A DNA stretch of 64,000 bases from Undibacterium pigrum (lineage in GTDB: Bacteria > Pseudomonadota > Gammaproteobacteria > Burkholderiales > Burkholderiaceae_D): NCBI RefSeq assembly GCF_003201815.1, contig NZ_QJKB01000001.1:496001-560000 (forward strand), read 5' to 3'. Shown in pieces: positions 41,850-50,994 of the stretch (position 1 is its first letter; each line of letters begins with the position of its first letter). Made by a program: the position numbers and the translations under genes. The notes under the pieces are model-generated. The model was not told where the DNA came from and ran no database searches. It worked only from the letters and a program-made list of their open reading frames with translations.

Positions 41850-42890
41850 TTATTGCGTGATGTCTGTTATTGCATATGGCAGAGGCAATAGCTCTATTGC
41901 AGCGCCAGTTGCCGAGCCTAAGGTGAGCTGACCACTCTCCTGATCAGCCAGCTTCATTTCTATCAGGGCCAGTGAGCTGTCTTCCTGATGTTGTTCTGCG
42001 TTAACGATCATGCCGCAGGGTTGGCTGACATCATCGCTGTTAAATACTTCGGTTCCTGCTGCGACATCTGACGCGTGCACCAAGGCTATCGCCATGCGGC
42101 GTTTGAGTTTGCCCAGGTATTGACTGCGCGCGACTATTTCCTGGCCGGGGTAGCAGCCCTTTTTAAAATTCACGCCACCGATAAGTTCAAAATTGATCAT
42201 TTGCGGGACAAACTTCTCTTGCGTGCTGGCGATGACGATGGCAATGCCGGCCTGTATTTCAGTCGCACGCCAGGCGCTGGTGTTTACCGCCTGCAGTTGG
42301 GTGTTTAATTTGAGCCAGGCTTGCTGTGCAATTTCCACAGGTGCTATCCATAGATAGCGCGGCGCATTGCTGACGTCAGCCACGCGTAGCAGACTGCCAT
42401 ATTCATTACTCAGTTTTTGGTCGACCTTTGCTGGCAGTTCCGGAAACCATGCTTGTAGTGCAGCAGGTGCAGCACTGCCACCCAGTCCTAAAACGACGTA
42501 TTCTGCATTGATATCGTGTAATTTGGCTTTCGCCCGCAAAACAAACATTTGAAAGCGCTTTTGTACTGTAGCTTGTATGCTTTTTGATAGCTGCAAGATA
42601 ATATCCTGACCATCTTTCCAATACACAAAGCTGGCCAGCATGCGACCTTTGGGGGTGCAGTAAGCAGCACGACGCAGCTCAGTGGCTCCCAGGTGTTCTA
42701 CATCATTGCTCAATTGATTATGCAAAAATGACGGGGCATCTTCACCTGTAACTCTGATCAGGCCCAGATCAGTCAAGGGGGCAATAAACCCTGTTTGTAG
42801 GGCATCTGACTGCCAATGTGGGGCAAAACCACTGGTATTCAGGTTTTCCACCGTTGCACCCTGGCTGGATAAAAAGTCTTCCCACGTCAT
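41850..42890 (-). CDS. ygfZ: Folate-binding iron-sulfur cluster maintenance protein YgfZ
   Basis: A 346-residue tetrahydrofolate-binding protein that supports iron-sulfur enzymes such as MiaB. The signature KKGCYPGQEIVARSQYLGK, with its essential Cys, is near residue 240. Other family segments are LIRVTGEDAPSFLHNQLSND and TPKGRMLASFVYWKDG. Length is close to E. coli YgfZ (326). It is divergent from mltG, a very common neighbourhood in betaproteobacteria, and leads a three-gene operon. Confidence 0.92.
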   Translation of the reverse strand: MTWEDFLSSQGATVENLNTSGFAPHWQSDALQTGFIAPLTDLGLIRVTGEDAPSFLHNQLSNDVEHLGATELRRAAYCTPKGRMLASFVYWKDGQDIILQLSKSIQATVQKRFQMFVLRAKAKLHDINAEYVVLGLGGSAAPAALQAWFPELPAKVDQKLSNEYGSLLRVADVSNAPRYLWIAPVEIAQQAWLKLNTQLQAVNTSAWRATEIQAGIAIVIASTQEKFVPQMINFELIGGVNFKKGCYPGQEIVARSQYLGKLKRRMAIALVHASDVAAGTEVFNSDDVSQPCGMIVNAEQHQEDSSLALIEMKLADQESGQLTLGSATGAAIELLPLPYAITDITQ

Positions 42891-43029
42891 ATTGTTATAC
42901 TCACTATTCTTTACGATTCGCTTAATGTTTGCGCTGGCTTTACAATACCGCCTGCACCTGTTCAGGCGAATTATAGTAGCGTCTGCAAAATCTCGTCAGA
43001 ACTCCCTCAATTTTGATTAAGCTGCCTAC

Positions 43030-44016
43030 ATGGGTTTCATAAAAAAACTATTTGTATTATTTATTTTACTTGCGCTGGCCGCAGGTGGCGGCTTCTATTA
43101 CTGGATGCAACAAGTCATTTTTACAGAGGGTGAGGCCAAGGAATTCACCATCAAACCGGGTAGTAGTGTGCGTGCATCTGCTCGTCAGGTCTATGAAGCT
43201 GGCGTACCAGTTCAACCCCTGATGTTTGAAGCACTGGCACGTTTGTTGGGTAAGGAAAATCGCCTGAAAGCGGGTTCTTTCGAAATCGAAGCTGGTAAAA
43301 CGCCTGTTGACCTGTTGAACAAGATCGTCAATGGTGACTTCTCCATGGCCAGCCTGGCGGTCATAGAAGGCTGGACTTTCCAGCAGATGCGCAAGCTGGT
43401 AGATGCGCATCCTGCCATCAAACATGAAACCCTGGGTATGAGCGAAGCTGAACTGATGCGTAAGATCACCCCAGATTTTCCACAGGCAGAAGGATTGTTC
43501 TTTCCGGATACCTATCGTTTTGCCAAGGGCAGTACTGACCTGCAACTATATCAGCAGGCACATAGCCAATTGCTGAAAAAACTCGATGAAGCCTGGAAAA
43601 AGCGGGTTGATGGCTTGCCCTACAAGAATCGCTACGAAGCCCTGACCATGGCTTCCATCATAGAAAAAGAGACTGGGCAAAAATCAGAGCGACCCATGAT
43701 AGCCTCGGTTTTTGTGAATCGTCTGCGCACGGGCATGTTATTGCAAACCGATCCTACCGTCATTTATGGCATGGGCGAACGTTATCAGGGCAAGATTTAT
43801 AAGCGTGATTTACTGACAGATACACCTTATAACACCTATACACGAGCTGGGCTGCCGCCTACCCCAATTGCATTGCCAGGCATGGAGTCCATTTCTGCAG
43901 CTTTGGACCCTGCTCGCAGCGATGCTTTATACTTCGTGGCGCGTGGAAACGGGACCAGTCAGTTTTCTGATAATTTGAATGACCATAATCGCGCAGTGAA
44001 CAAGTACCAGCGCTGA
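43030..44016 (+). CDS. mltG: Endolytic murein transglycosylase MltG
   Basis: A 328-residue inner-membrane enzyme that cleaves nascent peptidoglycan strands. One N-terminal membrane helix (residues 5-27), a LysM-like region (FTIKPGSSVRASARQVYEAG), then the YceG domain with LFFPDTYRFAKGS. The catalytic Glu is in ALTMASIIEKETGQ (near residue 212). VFVNRLRTGMLLQTDPTVIYG and YNTYTRAGLPPTPIALPG are conserved. It starts the mltG-tmk-holB-pilZ run, 38 bases before tmk. Confidence 0.95.
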   Translation: MGFIKKLFVLFILLALAAGGGFYYWMQQVIFTEGEAKEFTIKPGSSVRASARQVYEAGVPVQPLMFEALARLLGKENRLKAGSFEIEAGKTPVDLLNKIVNGDFSMASLAVIEGWTFQQMRKLVDAHPAIKHETLGMSEAELMRKITPDFPQAEGLFFPDTYRFAKGSTDLQLYQQAHSQLLKKLDEAWKKRVDGLPYKNRYEALTMASIIEKETGQKSERPMIASVFVNRLRTGMLLQTDPTVIYGMGERYQGKIYKRDLLTDTPYNTYTRAGLPPTPIALPGMESISAALDPARSDALYFVARGNGTSQFSDNLNDHNRAVNKYQR

Positions 44017-44054
44017 TAGCGTCAAGACGCATTAATAGAATATAGAATTAAATA

Positions 44055-44702
44055 ATGAAGCACTCAGGAAAATTTATCAGCTTTGAAGGCATAGATGGTG
44101 CGGGTAAATCCACCCATATCGCCTATGTTGCAGAGCGTTTGCAAAAACAGCTGCAAGCTGAAGATGTAAAAGTAATTTGCAGCCGTGAGCCTGGTGGTAC
44201 GCCACTGGGTGAAACCTTGCGCGAATTGCTATTAAAACAAAAAATGCATCTGGAGACAGAGGCCTTGCTGATGTTTGCCGTCAGGCGCGAGCACATTTCC
44301 CAGGTCATAGAGCCAGCCCTCGCACGTGGCGACTGGGTTATTTCTGACCGTTTTACCGATGCCAGCTTTGCCTACCAGGGCGGCGGCAGGAATTTATCGC
44401 TGGATAAACTCAATGCGCTGGAACAATGGGTGCATCCGCATTTGCAACCAGACCTGACTCTCTTGTTTGATGTGCCTCTGGAAGTGGCGCGTGCGCGCCT
44501 TGATGCAACACGTGACCTGGACAAGTTTGAGCAGGAAAAGGCAGATTTTTTTGCCGCCACCCGCAAGGAATACCTGCGCCGTGCCAAAGAATTCCCTCAA
44601 CGTTTCAGGATCATCGACTCTACACAAAGCATAGAGGCTATACGTTTGCAACTGGACATATTGCTTGATGATCTTTTGAGCTCTTCTCAGCAAACGATAT
44701 GA
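44055..44702 (+). CDS. tmk: Thymidylate kinase
   Basis: A 215-residue dTMP kinase producing dTDP. The P-loop is [13 protein letters not shown] at residues 9-21, the DR-x-motif region [17 protein letters not shown] is near 97, and a LID region lies around [32 protein letters not shown] is the dTMP-binding loop. Its last four bases overlap the holB start (ATGA), so the two are translationally coupled. Confidence 0.95.
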   Translation: MKHSGKFISFEGIDGAGKSTHIAYVAERLQKQLQAEDVKVICSREPGGTPLGETLRELLLKQKMHLETEALLMFAVRREHISQVIEPALARGDWVISDRFTDASFAYQGGGRNLSLDKLNALEQWVHPHLQPDLTLLFDVPLEVARARLDATRDLDKFEQEKADFFAATRKEYLRRAKEFPQRFRIIDSTQSIEAIRLQLDILLDDLLSSSQQTI

Positions 44703-45733
44703 CGCAGCATCCTTTATATAGCTGGCAAGAGGATTCCTGGCAACAGATACAGGCTCTGGGGCAGCGCTTGCCACATGCCTTTTTGTTGCATGGGCCACAA
44801 GGCATAGGTAAAACTGTATTTGCCGAGCATTTGGCGCAGTCACTGCTTTGTGAAAGTCCGGGGCAGGGTGGACACGCTTGCCAGCAATGCGGTTCTTGCG
44901 GCTGGTTTGCGCAATATAGCCATCCTGATTATCGCCGTGTCAGGCCAGAACTGCTGGACGAAGAAGATGCGCCCGCTGGTGACGAGGCGGAGGCTCCTGC
45001 CAAAACCAGCAAGGCCAGCAAAGCGCCTTCCAAAGAAATCGTCATCAACCAAATCCGCGCATTGTCGGATTTCATGAACATTTCTACTCACCGCAGTGGC
45101 AGACGTGTCATTGTCTTGTATCCCGCCGAAGCTTTGAATGTGCCAGCAGCAAATGCCTTGTTGAAATCGCTGGAAGAGCCCAATGCCAATACGGTATTTA
45201 TCCTGGTGTCGAATAGTATAGACAGGTTGCTGCCAACCATCTTGTCGCGTTGCCACAAGTTTGGACTTGGCTTGCCGGATGCTGGTATTGCGCTGGAGTG
45301 GCTACATAAACAGGGCATCAAGGATGCTGACGTCTGGCTGGCGCAACAAGGTGGTGCGCCGCTGGCGGCATTTGATATGGCACATTCAGACTTACGTGCT
45401 GATCTGGATGAATTTATACGGTTTTTGAGCAAACCTGGCACAGAACTGAGCCTTAAAACTGCTGACAAAATGCAGAAAATGGAAATGCCTGTCGTCGTCG
45501 GCTGGCTACAACGTTGGCTCTACGATATATTTTCCTGCAAACAAAGTGGCAGAATCCGGTATCATCGTCGCTATGAGAGGGAGTTGAAGTCATTGTCCGT
45601 GCAGGTTGATGAGCCAGCTTTGCAGCAATTCATCAAGAATTGCAACGAAAGACAGGCAATTGCCAGCCACCCTTTATCGGCCAAATTATTTTTGGAAGAT
45701 ATGCTGCTTGAATATTCAGCACTATTTGATTAA
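44699..45733 (+). CDS. holB: DNA polymerase III subunit delta'
   Basis: A 344-residue clamp-loader subunit. The degenerate P-loop is [21 protein letters not shown]. The zinc-binding cysteines are in [38 protein letters not shown] and [16 protein letters not shown] (SRC motif) follow. An Ala/Lys-rich insert ([18 protein letters not shown], residues 95-112) after the zinc module is a low-complexity extension. It overlaps tmk at the start and is followed by pilZ after 20 bases. Confidence 0.93.
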   Translation: MTQHPLYSWQEDSWQQIQALGQRLPHAFLLHGPQGIGKTVFAEHLAQSLLCESPGQGGHACQQCGSCGWFAQYSHPDYRRVRPELLDEEDAPAGDEAEAPAKTSKASKAPSKEIVINQIRALSDFMNISTHRSGRRVIVLYPAEALNVPAANALLKSLEEPNANTVFILVSNSIDRLLPTILSRCHKFGLGLPDAGIALEWLHKQGIKDADVWLAQQGGAPLAAFDMAHSDLRADLDEFIRFLSKPGTELSLKTADKMQKMEMPVVVGWLQRWLYDIFSCKQSGRIRYHRRYERELKSLSVQVDEPALQQFIKNCNERQAIASHPLSAKLFLEDMLLEYSALFD

Positions 45734-45753
45734 AGAATTGCGAAAGCCAGAAC

Positions 45754-46143
45754 ATGTCAGATTTACCAGCAGATCCCGGTACACCACTTAATATGCCGTC
45801 ACCGAATCGTCCTTCGGTGTTGTCGCTGGCGATTAAAGAAAAAGCGGCCTTGTTTGCAGCCTATATGCCATTTTTAAAGAATGGCGGTATCTTTGTGCCC
45901 ACCAATAAGACTTACCGTCTGGGCGAAGAAATTTACTTGATTCTGACCCTGTTGGACGATCCAAATAAATATCCTATCGCAGGTAAAGTAGCCTGGATTA
46001 CACCGGCAGGTGCAGGCAACAACAAATCGCAGGGCATAGGCGTGCATTTTCCTGAAGATGAAAGTGGTACCCGCATACGCTTACGCGTAGAGGAGTTGCT
46101 GGGTGCGGCCGTACGTTCTTCCCGTGCTACCCATACGATTTAA
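45754..46143 (+). CDS. PilZ domain protein
   Basis: A 129-residue protein of the PilZ type found beside holB in many proteobacteria. It contains LSLAIKEKAALFAAYMPFLKNGGIFVPTNK, where the canonical c-di-GMP-binding RxxxR is absent near the N terminus; the later IAGKVAWITPAG and GIGVHFPEDE match the domain. P. aeruginosa PilZ also does not bind c-di-GMP and works in type IV pilus biogenesis. A similar role fits this position. Its stop codon shares a base with the next start (TAATG). Confidence 0.9.
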   Translation: MSDLPADPGTPLNMPSPNRPSVLSLAIKEKAALFAAYMPFLKNGGIFVPTNKTYRLGEEIYLILTLLDDPNKYPIAGKVAWITPAGAGNNKSQGIGVHFPEDESGTRIRLRVEELLGAAVRSSRATHTI

Positions 46144-46652
46144 TGACGATGGCTGCAGAGTTTACGCACAGACTGGCTCAGTTTGAGGATTTGCCGCAAA
46201 TAGTGGTAATTTATAACTCCACGGTTGCTTCGCGTGTGGTGACCGCAGATACTGAGCCTATTACTGTAGAATCGCGCCATGCATGGTTTCATGAGCACAA
46301 GCCTGAATCACGTCCACTCTGGGTATGCGAACAGAATGGGCAAATCATAGGCTGGTTGTCATTTTCGAACTTTTACGGCAGGCCAGCTTATGCTGGTACG
46401 GCTGAATTATCCATTTACTTGCATGAGGCTGCGCGTGGCCAGGGGCTGGGGCGTTATTTTCTGACCCAGGCTATTGCTCATGCCCCGGAAATCAAGGTTC
46501 ATACTTTGCTGGGCTTCATTTTTGGTCATAATGTACCTAGTCTGAAGTTGTTTGCTGCATTTGACTTTGCTACCTGGGCGAATATGCCAAAGGTGGCGAC
46601 GCTGGACGGCATAGAACGCGATTTGATCATATTAGGCAAACGGGTAGGCTAG
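46143..46652 (+). CDS. GNAT N-acetyltransferase, phosphinothricin acetyltransferase-like
   Basis: A 169-residue acetyltransferase of the Pat/YncA (MddA-like) type. AEFTHRLAQFEDLPQIVVIYNSTV opens the domain and ELSIYLHEAARGQGLGRYFL is the acetyl-CoA-binding motif A (Arg/Gln-x-x-Gly). TLLGFIFGHNVPSLKLFAAF is motif B. The acceptor is probably an amino acid analogue such as methionine sulfoximine, but this is family inference. It overlaps the pilZ stop by one base, so it belongs to the mltG-tmk-holB-pilZ transcript. In related genomes a tatD-type nuclease often takes this place. Confidence 0.85.
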   Translation: MTMAAEFTHRLAQFEDLPQIVVIYNSTVASRVVTADTEPITVESRHAWFHEHKPESRPLWVCEQNGQIIGWLSFSNFYGRPAYAGTAELSIYLHEAARGQGLGRYFLTQAIAHAPEIKVHTLLGFIFGHNVPSLKLFAAFDFATWANMPKVATLDGIERDLIILGKRVG

Positions 46653-46685
46653 GCCTTTAGCTTCATCCCGTTTGTTACCACTTCA

Positions 46686-46712
46686 GGGCGACTTGCCAAC
46701 GGCAGGTCGCCT
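46686..46712 (+). terminator. Probable terminator upstream of rlmJ
   Basis: A 12-bp stem (GGGCGACTTGCC / GGCAGGTCGCCT, two G-U pairs) with loop AAC, followed by ATTCATTTTTG. It lies 33 bases after the GNAT stop. The T-tract is interrupted. Confidence 0.65.
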
Positions 46713-46734
46713 ATTCATTTTTGAAAGATTTATT

Positions 46735-47640
46735 ATGCTGAGCTACCGCCACGGCTTTCATGCCGGTAATCATGCCGACGTTCTGAAACACTTTGTCCTG
46801 ATTCAATTGCTTGAATACCTGGGCCAAAAAGACACTGCCTATACCTATATAGACACACATGCAGGTGCGGGTTTATACGCGCTTGATAGTGGTTATGCGA
46901 GTAAAAATGCCGAGTTTGAAACCGGTATCGGTCCTTTGTGGGACAGGAAAGATATTCCTGAGTCTTTCGCAGCCTATATGGATTTGATCAAGGGCCTCAA
47001 TCCCAGCGGCAAAATGCGCTATTACCCAGGCTCACCTTACTGCGCCAATATTGTCATGCGTGAGCAAGACCGCCTGCGCCTGTTTGAATTGCACCCTAGC
47101 GAAATCAAGATACTGGGCGAAAACTTCCGCAAGCTGGATAACCATGCGGCAGAGCAGGGCCAGCGTCAAACCGTCAGGGGCAAACGCGTCATCATTTCTG
47201 CCGGCGATGGTTTTGAAAGCCTGAAAGCCTTGCTGCCACCTCCATCCCGTCGTGGCCTGGTGCTGATAGACCCTCCTTACGAAGTCAAGGATGATTACCG
47301 ACGCGTCAAAGTGTCTCTGGAAGATGGCTTGAAACGTTTCCCCACCGGCACCTTCGCTGTCTGGTATCCGGTACTGCAACGTCAGGAATCCCGTTCCCTG
47401 CCAGAAAAGCTCAAGCGTCTGCAGGCGAATAGCTGGCTGAACGTCACCTTGTCCATCAGCGGCCCAACGCCAGATGGTTTTGGCTTGCATAGCAGTGGGA
47501 TGTTCATCCTTAATCCTCCGTGGACTTTGCTGGCTACTCTAAAAGAAGTCATGCCCTATCTGGTCAAGGTCTTGGGAAAAGATGCAAAAGCAGGTTTTGT
47601 GCTTGAGTCGGGAGAAGGTGGCCCACCAGCCAGGCGTTAA
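46735..47640 (+). CDS. rlmJ: 23S rRNA (adenine(2030)-N6)-methyltransferase RlmJ
   Basis: A 301-residue SAM-dependent N6-adenine methyltransferase. The family opening is MLSYRHGFHAGNHADVLKH and the catalytic motif is VLIDPPYEVKDDY (DPPY). YIDTHAGAGLYAL is the SAM-binding motif. The start is ATG 46735; the frame is open back to 46672, but that part overlaps the hairpin terminator and is not conserved-looking. The C-terminal tail is about 20 residues longer than in E. coli RlmJ (280). Confidence 0.93.
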   Translation: MLSYRHGFHAGNHADVLKHFVLIQLLEYLGQKDTAYTYIDTHAGAGLYALDSGYASKNAEFETGIGPLWDRKDIPESFAAYMDLIKGLNPSGKMRYYPGSPYCANIVMREQDRLRLFELHPSEIKILGENFRKLDNHAAEQGQRQTVRGKRVIISAGDGFESLKALLPPPSRRGLVLIDPPYEVKDDYRRVKVSLEDGLKRFPTGTFAVWYPVLQRQESRSLPEKLKRLQANSWLNVTLSISGPTPDGFGLHSSGMFILNPPWTLLATLKEVMPYLVKVLGKDAKAGFVLESGEGGPPARR

Positions 47641-47802
47641 GAAGGCGATCGACTAAGGGTGTCGGACTCTTTTTTCGACACAAAGTAAATTTGTTGAATG
47701 TTGCGATGCGGGAGAGCTTATCTTCCGCATTTTTGTTTGTGGAAGCACTAAAACAGAAAGGATGAAAAGAGGCTACTTTGTGCATTGCAAAAAAAATACT
47801 GA

Positions 47803-47831
47803 TTGACGGATTAGTACGGTCGTACAAAAAT
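47803..47831 (+). promoter_or_regulatory. Promoter with embedded palindromic operator, acyl-CoA ligase gene
   Basis: TTGACG (47803-47808), a 17-base spacer and AAAAAT (47826-47831). The palindrome GTACG-GT-CGTAC (47814-47825), flanked by TTA and AAA, fills the spacer. This is classic repressor-site placement. The same motif recurs at 50956-50967 and 56416-56427. Confidence 0.6.
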
Positions 47832-47905
47832 CGGTAAAGAATAATATTCAGCAATTTAAGCAATTACCAAAGTAATCAATAACGCTGCACATTTCAGGAG
47901 AACAA

Positions 47906-49558
47906 ATGTCGTCTTATGAGAAGAGTCCCTTGATGGGGCAAATGATGGGCAAACCCATGCTTATTTCCAGCCTCATCGAACATGCTGACCGTTATTTTGG
48001 AAAGAATGAGATTGTCTCCCGCCGGGTAGAAGGCGATATACACCGTTATAACTATAGTGAATGCCATAAACGTTCAAAACAACTGGCGAATGCTTTTGCG
48101 AAGCTTGGGGTAAAGCTGGGTGACCGGATTGCCACCCTGGCCTGGAATGGCTACCGCCATTTGGAAGCTTATTATGCAGTGTCTGGTTCTGGCGCTGTCT
48201 TGCACACGATTAATCCCAGACTGCACCCTGAACAGATTGCATACATTGCCAATCACGCAGAAGATCAATACCTGCTGTTTGACATGACCTTCCTGCCTAT
48301 CGTACAGGCAATTGTTGCGCATTGCCCTGGTATCAAAGGCTATATCATGATGTGCGACCAGGATAAATTGCCGACCGATGGCAAAATCCCCAACCTGATG
48401 GCTTATGAGGATTTGATCGAAGCCAATAGCGACGATTTTGCCTGGCCAGTGTTTGATGAAAATTCTGCTTCCAGCCTGTGCTATACATCTGGTACCACAG
48501 GCAACCCTAAAGGGGCTCTGTATTCCCACCGTTCCACTATCCTGCATTCTTATGGTTCGTCATTGCCAGATGGTTTGAATGTATCGGCACGTGACTCTGT
48601 ATTGCCTGTCGTACCCATGTTTCATGTGAATGCCTGGGGCCTGCCTTATTCTGCGCCATTGAATGGTGCCAAACTGGTTTTCCCTGGTCCGCATCTGGAT
48701 GGTAAATCTCTCTATGAATTATTCGAGCAGGAAAAAGTTACCTTCTCAGCCGGTGTGCCTACCGTCTGGCTGGGCTTGCTGACGTATGTCGCACAAAATA
48801 ACCTGAAATTCTCTACCTTCAAACGTACGGTGATTGGTGGTTCTGCCTGCCCACCTGCCATGATGAAAACCTTGCGCCATACCTATGGCGTAGAAGTAGT
48901 GCATGCCTGGGGCATGACAGAAATGTCGCCGCTGGGTACGGCTGGCACCTTGATGGCCAAACACGCAGACCTGGCTGAAGAAGAGAAGCAAGCCATACTG
49001 CAGAAGCAAGGTCACGTCTTGTATGGCGTTGATATGAAGATTGTTGATGACGCTGGCCAGGAATTGCCATGGGATGGTAAAACCTACGGCAATCTGCTGG
49101 TCAAGGGGCCGTGGATTATCAATAGCTATTACAAGAACGAGGGCGGTGATGTCCTCGAAGATGGCTGGTTCCCTACTGGTGACGTGGCAACCATAGATAC
49201 CGATGGCTATATGCAGATTACTGACCGCAGCAAGGATGTGGTCAAGTCTGGTGGCGAATGGATAGGCACGATAGACCTGGAAAACGTGGCTGTCTCCCAT
49301 CCTGCAATTCTGCAGGCAGCATGTATTGGTGTCTTCCATCCCAAATGGGACGAGCGTCCGCTACTGCTGGCAGTCAAGAAGCCAGGGGCAGAAGTGAGCA
49401 GGGAAGAATTGCTGCAATTTTTTGATGGCAAGGTAGCTAAATGGTGGTTACCTGATGACGTGGTTTTCATAGAAAGCCTGCCGTTAGGGGCAACAGGAAA
49501 AATTTTGAAAAATAAACTGAGGGAGCAATTCAAGGAATATAAACTACCAACTGCATAG
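47906..49558 (+). CDS. Long- or medium-chain acyl-CoA ligase (AMP-forming)
   Basis: A 550-residue ANL-superfamily ligase activating a carboxylic acid with ATP and CoA. The AMP-binding signature is CYTSGTTGNPKGALYSHRS near residue 195. VVHAWGMTEMSPLG, GWFPTGDVATIDTDGYMQIT and DRSKDVVKSGGEWI follow, and the C-terminal catalytic Lys is in LPLGATGKILKNKLRE. It is close to the fatty-acid/3-methylthiopropionyl-CoA ligases. The chain length is not readable from sequence. It precedes a Liv-type transporter and shares an operator motif with the permease operon and fadB, which points to fatty acid or related carboxylate catabolism. Confidence 0.9.
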   Translation: MSSYEKSPLMGQMMGKPMLISSLIEHADRYFGKNEIVSRRVEGDIHRYNYSECHKRSKQLANAFAKLGVKLGDRIATLAWNGYRHLEAYYAVSGSGAVLHTINPRLHPEQIAYIANHAEDQYLLFDMTFLPIVQAIVAHCPGIKGYIMMCDQDKLPTDGKIPNLMAYEDLIEANSDDFAWPVFDENSASSLCYTSGTTGNPKGALYSHRSTILHSYGSSLPDGLNVSARDSVLPVVPMFHVNAWGLPYSAPLNGAKLVFPGPHLDGKSLYELFEQEKVTFSAGVPTVWLGLLTYVAQNNLKFSTFKRTVIGGSACPPAMMKTLRHTYGVEVVHAWGMTEMSPLGTAGTLMAKHADLAEEEKQAILQKQGHVLYGVDMKIVDDAGQELPWDGKTYGNLLVKGPWIINSYYKNEGGDVLEDGWFPTGDVATIDTDGYMQITDRSKDVVKSGGEWIGTIDLENVAVSHPAILQAACIGVFHPKWDERPLLLAVKKPGAEVSREELLQFFDGKVAKWWLPDDVVFIESLPLGATGKILKNKLREQFKEYKLPTA

Positions 49559-49664
49559 GAAGTGCAGAGCCTGGACTTAGCTATGAGGGTAGCCCAGGTT
49601 CTGGAAGTAGCGATAAAACGAAAAAATCTAGATTCCAAACAATGAGAATACCGGAGAGAGACAA

Positions 49665-50900
49665 ATGAAATTTCCTTTACGTGCCAGCCTTGCTGCAGTC
49701 GCTTTAACCTTCGCCGTACCTGCAGTAATGGCAGATACCATCAAGATCGCTTACATTGATCCACTCTCAGGCGCTTTTGCGCCAGTTGGGCAAAATATTC
49801 TGAATTCCTATCAGTTTGTTGCTGACAAGGCCAATGCTGAAAAGTGGGCAGGTGAACACAAGTTTGAAGTTGTCGGCTTCGACAACAAGGGTAGCCCACA
49901 AGAGTCATTGAATGTTTTGAAAACGGTGATTGATAAAGGCTTTCGCTACATCACGCAAGGCAATGGTTCTGCCGTAGGCCTGGCTTTGCAGGATGCTGTC
50001 AATAAGCATAATGAGCGCAATCCGGGGAAGGAAATCATTTACCTGAACCATGCTGCTGTTGATCCTGATATGACCAATAGCAAATGCAGCTTCTGGCATT
50101 TCCGCTTTGATTCAAATTCTGATATGAAAATGGAAGCCCTGACTACATTCATGGCGGCCGACAAGAATATCCAGAAGGTGTATATCATTGGGCAGAATTA
50201 CTCATTTGGTCATCAGGTGACCCGTGCTGCCAAAGAGTATCTGGCGCGCAAACGTCCGGACGTACAAATCGTTGGTGATGACCTGCATCCTATTGGCCAG
50301 GTAAAAGACTTTTCTCCTTACATAGCTAAAATCAAGGCTTCTGGTGCTGATACGGTTATTACAGGTAACTGGGGTGCTGATCTGGCCTTGCTGATTAAAT
50401 CTGCCAAAGACGCTGACCTGAAAGCCAATTTCTACACTTACTATGCATCGACGACTGGCGTCCCAACAGCCATGGGCGCTGCTGGTATAGACAGGGTGAA
50501 ATATGTAGGCTATTGGAATGTGAACAATGAAACCTTTGCAGGCAAGGACATTGTTGAAGGATTCAAAGCCAAATACAAGGATGACTATTATTCCATGGCG
50601 ACTTATTCTGTCCTGGCAGCTATGGGACAAGCCGTCAAACAGGCCAAATCCATAGAACCTGCAAAAGTGGCTGTGGCACTCGAAGGCTTGAATTTCAAGA
50701 GCCTGAATGGTGACGCCAGCATGCGTAAGGTTGACCATCAAATTCAACAGCCTTTGTATATCGCTACCTGGGTAAAAACCAATGGCAAGGATGTTAAATT
50801 TGACCAGGAAAATACTGGCATGGGTTGGAAGACCAATCAAAAGATAGATGCGTTCGTTGCATCGCAACCATCTTCTTGCCAGATGAAACGACCAGGCTAA
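49665..50900 (+). CDS. HAAT-family ABC transporter substrate-binding protein (LivK-like)
   Basis: A 411-residue periplasmic-binding protein (type I fold, Peripla_BP_6). The signal peptide is MKFPLRASLAAVALTFAVPA with cleavage after VMA. The mature start TIKIAYIDPLSGAFAPVGQN is typical. VYIIGQNYSFGHQVTRAAKE and ADTVITGNWGADLALLIKSA are conserved blocks. It is annotated as branched-chain amino acid binding by family, but placement after an acyl-CoA ligase suggests a carboxylate or aromatic ligand. A terminator separates it from the permease genes, so it is expressed on its own or with the ligase, 106 bases downstream. Confidence 0.9.
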   Translation: MKFPLRASLAAVALTFAVPAVMADTIKIAYIDPLSGAFAPVGQNILNSYQFVADKANAEKWAGEHKFEVVGFDNKGSPQESLNVLKTVIDKGFRYITQGNGSAVGLALQDAVNKHNERNPGKEIIYLNHAAVDPDMTNSKCSFWHFRFDSNSDMKMEALTTFMAADKNIQKVYIIGQNYSFGHQVTRAAKEYLARKRPDVQIVGDDLHPIGQVKDFSPYIAKIKASGADTVITGNWGADLALLIKSAKDADLKANFYTYYASTTGVPTAMGAAGIDRVKYVGYWNVNNETFAGKDIVEGFKAKYKDDYYSMATYSVLAAMGQAVKQAKSIEPAKVAVALEGLNFKSLNGDASMRKVDHQIQQPLYIATWVKTNGKDVKFDQENTGMGWKTNQKIDAFVASQPSSCQMKRPG

Positions 50901-50909
50901 TCCTATAAG

Positions 50910-50944
50910 AAAAGAGAGTCGCTTCATGCGCACTCTCTTTTTTT
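50910..50944 (+). terminator. Terminator between the binding-protein gene and the permease operon
   Basis: AAAGAGAGT-CGC pairs with GCG-C-ACTCTCTTT (one bulged C) around loop TTCAT, followed by a TTTT run. It uncouples transcription of the binding protein from the permeases. Confidence 0.85.
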
Positions 50945-50953
50945 ACCTATAAA

Positions 50954-50969
50954 TAGTACGATCGTTCAA
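50954..50969 (+). promoter_or_regulatory. Palindromic operator upstream of the Liv-type permease operon
   Basis: GTACG-AT-CGTTC with one mismatch in the right arm, six bases after a TATAAA box (50948-50953) and 28 bases before the permease GTG. It is the second of the three related sites. Confidence 0.5.
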
Positions 50970-50994
50970 GAATTTTCTGAAAAGGATCTTTGCT

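Noticed and set aside
47659-47681. GTGTCG/CGACAC inverted repeat after rlmJ as a terminator
   Set aside because: Only 6 bp with the T-run inside the loop rather than after the stem; reported here only as noticed.
48746-49339. 197-residue antisense frame in the acyl-CoA ligase gene
   Set aside because: A shadow of a gene with intact AMP-ligase motifs; no start signal or family resemblance.
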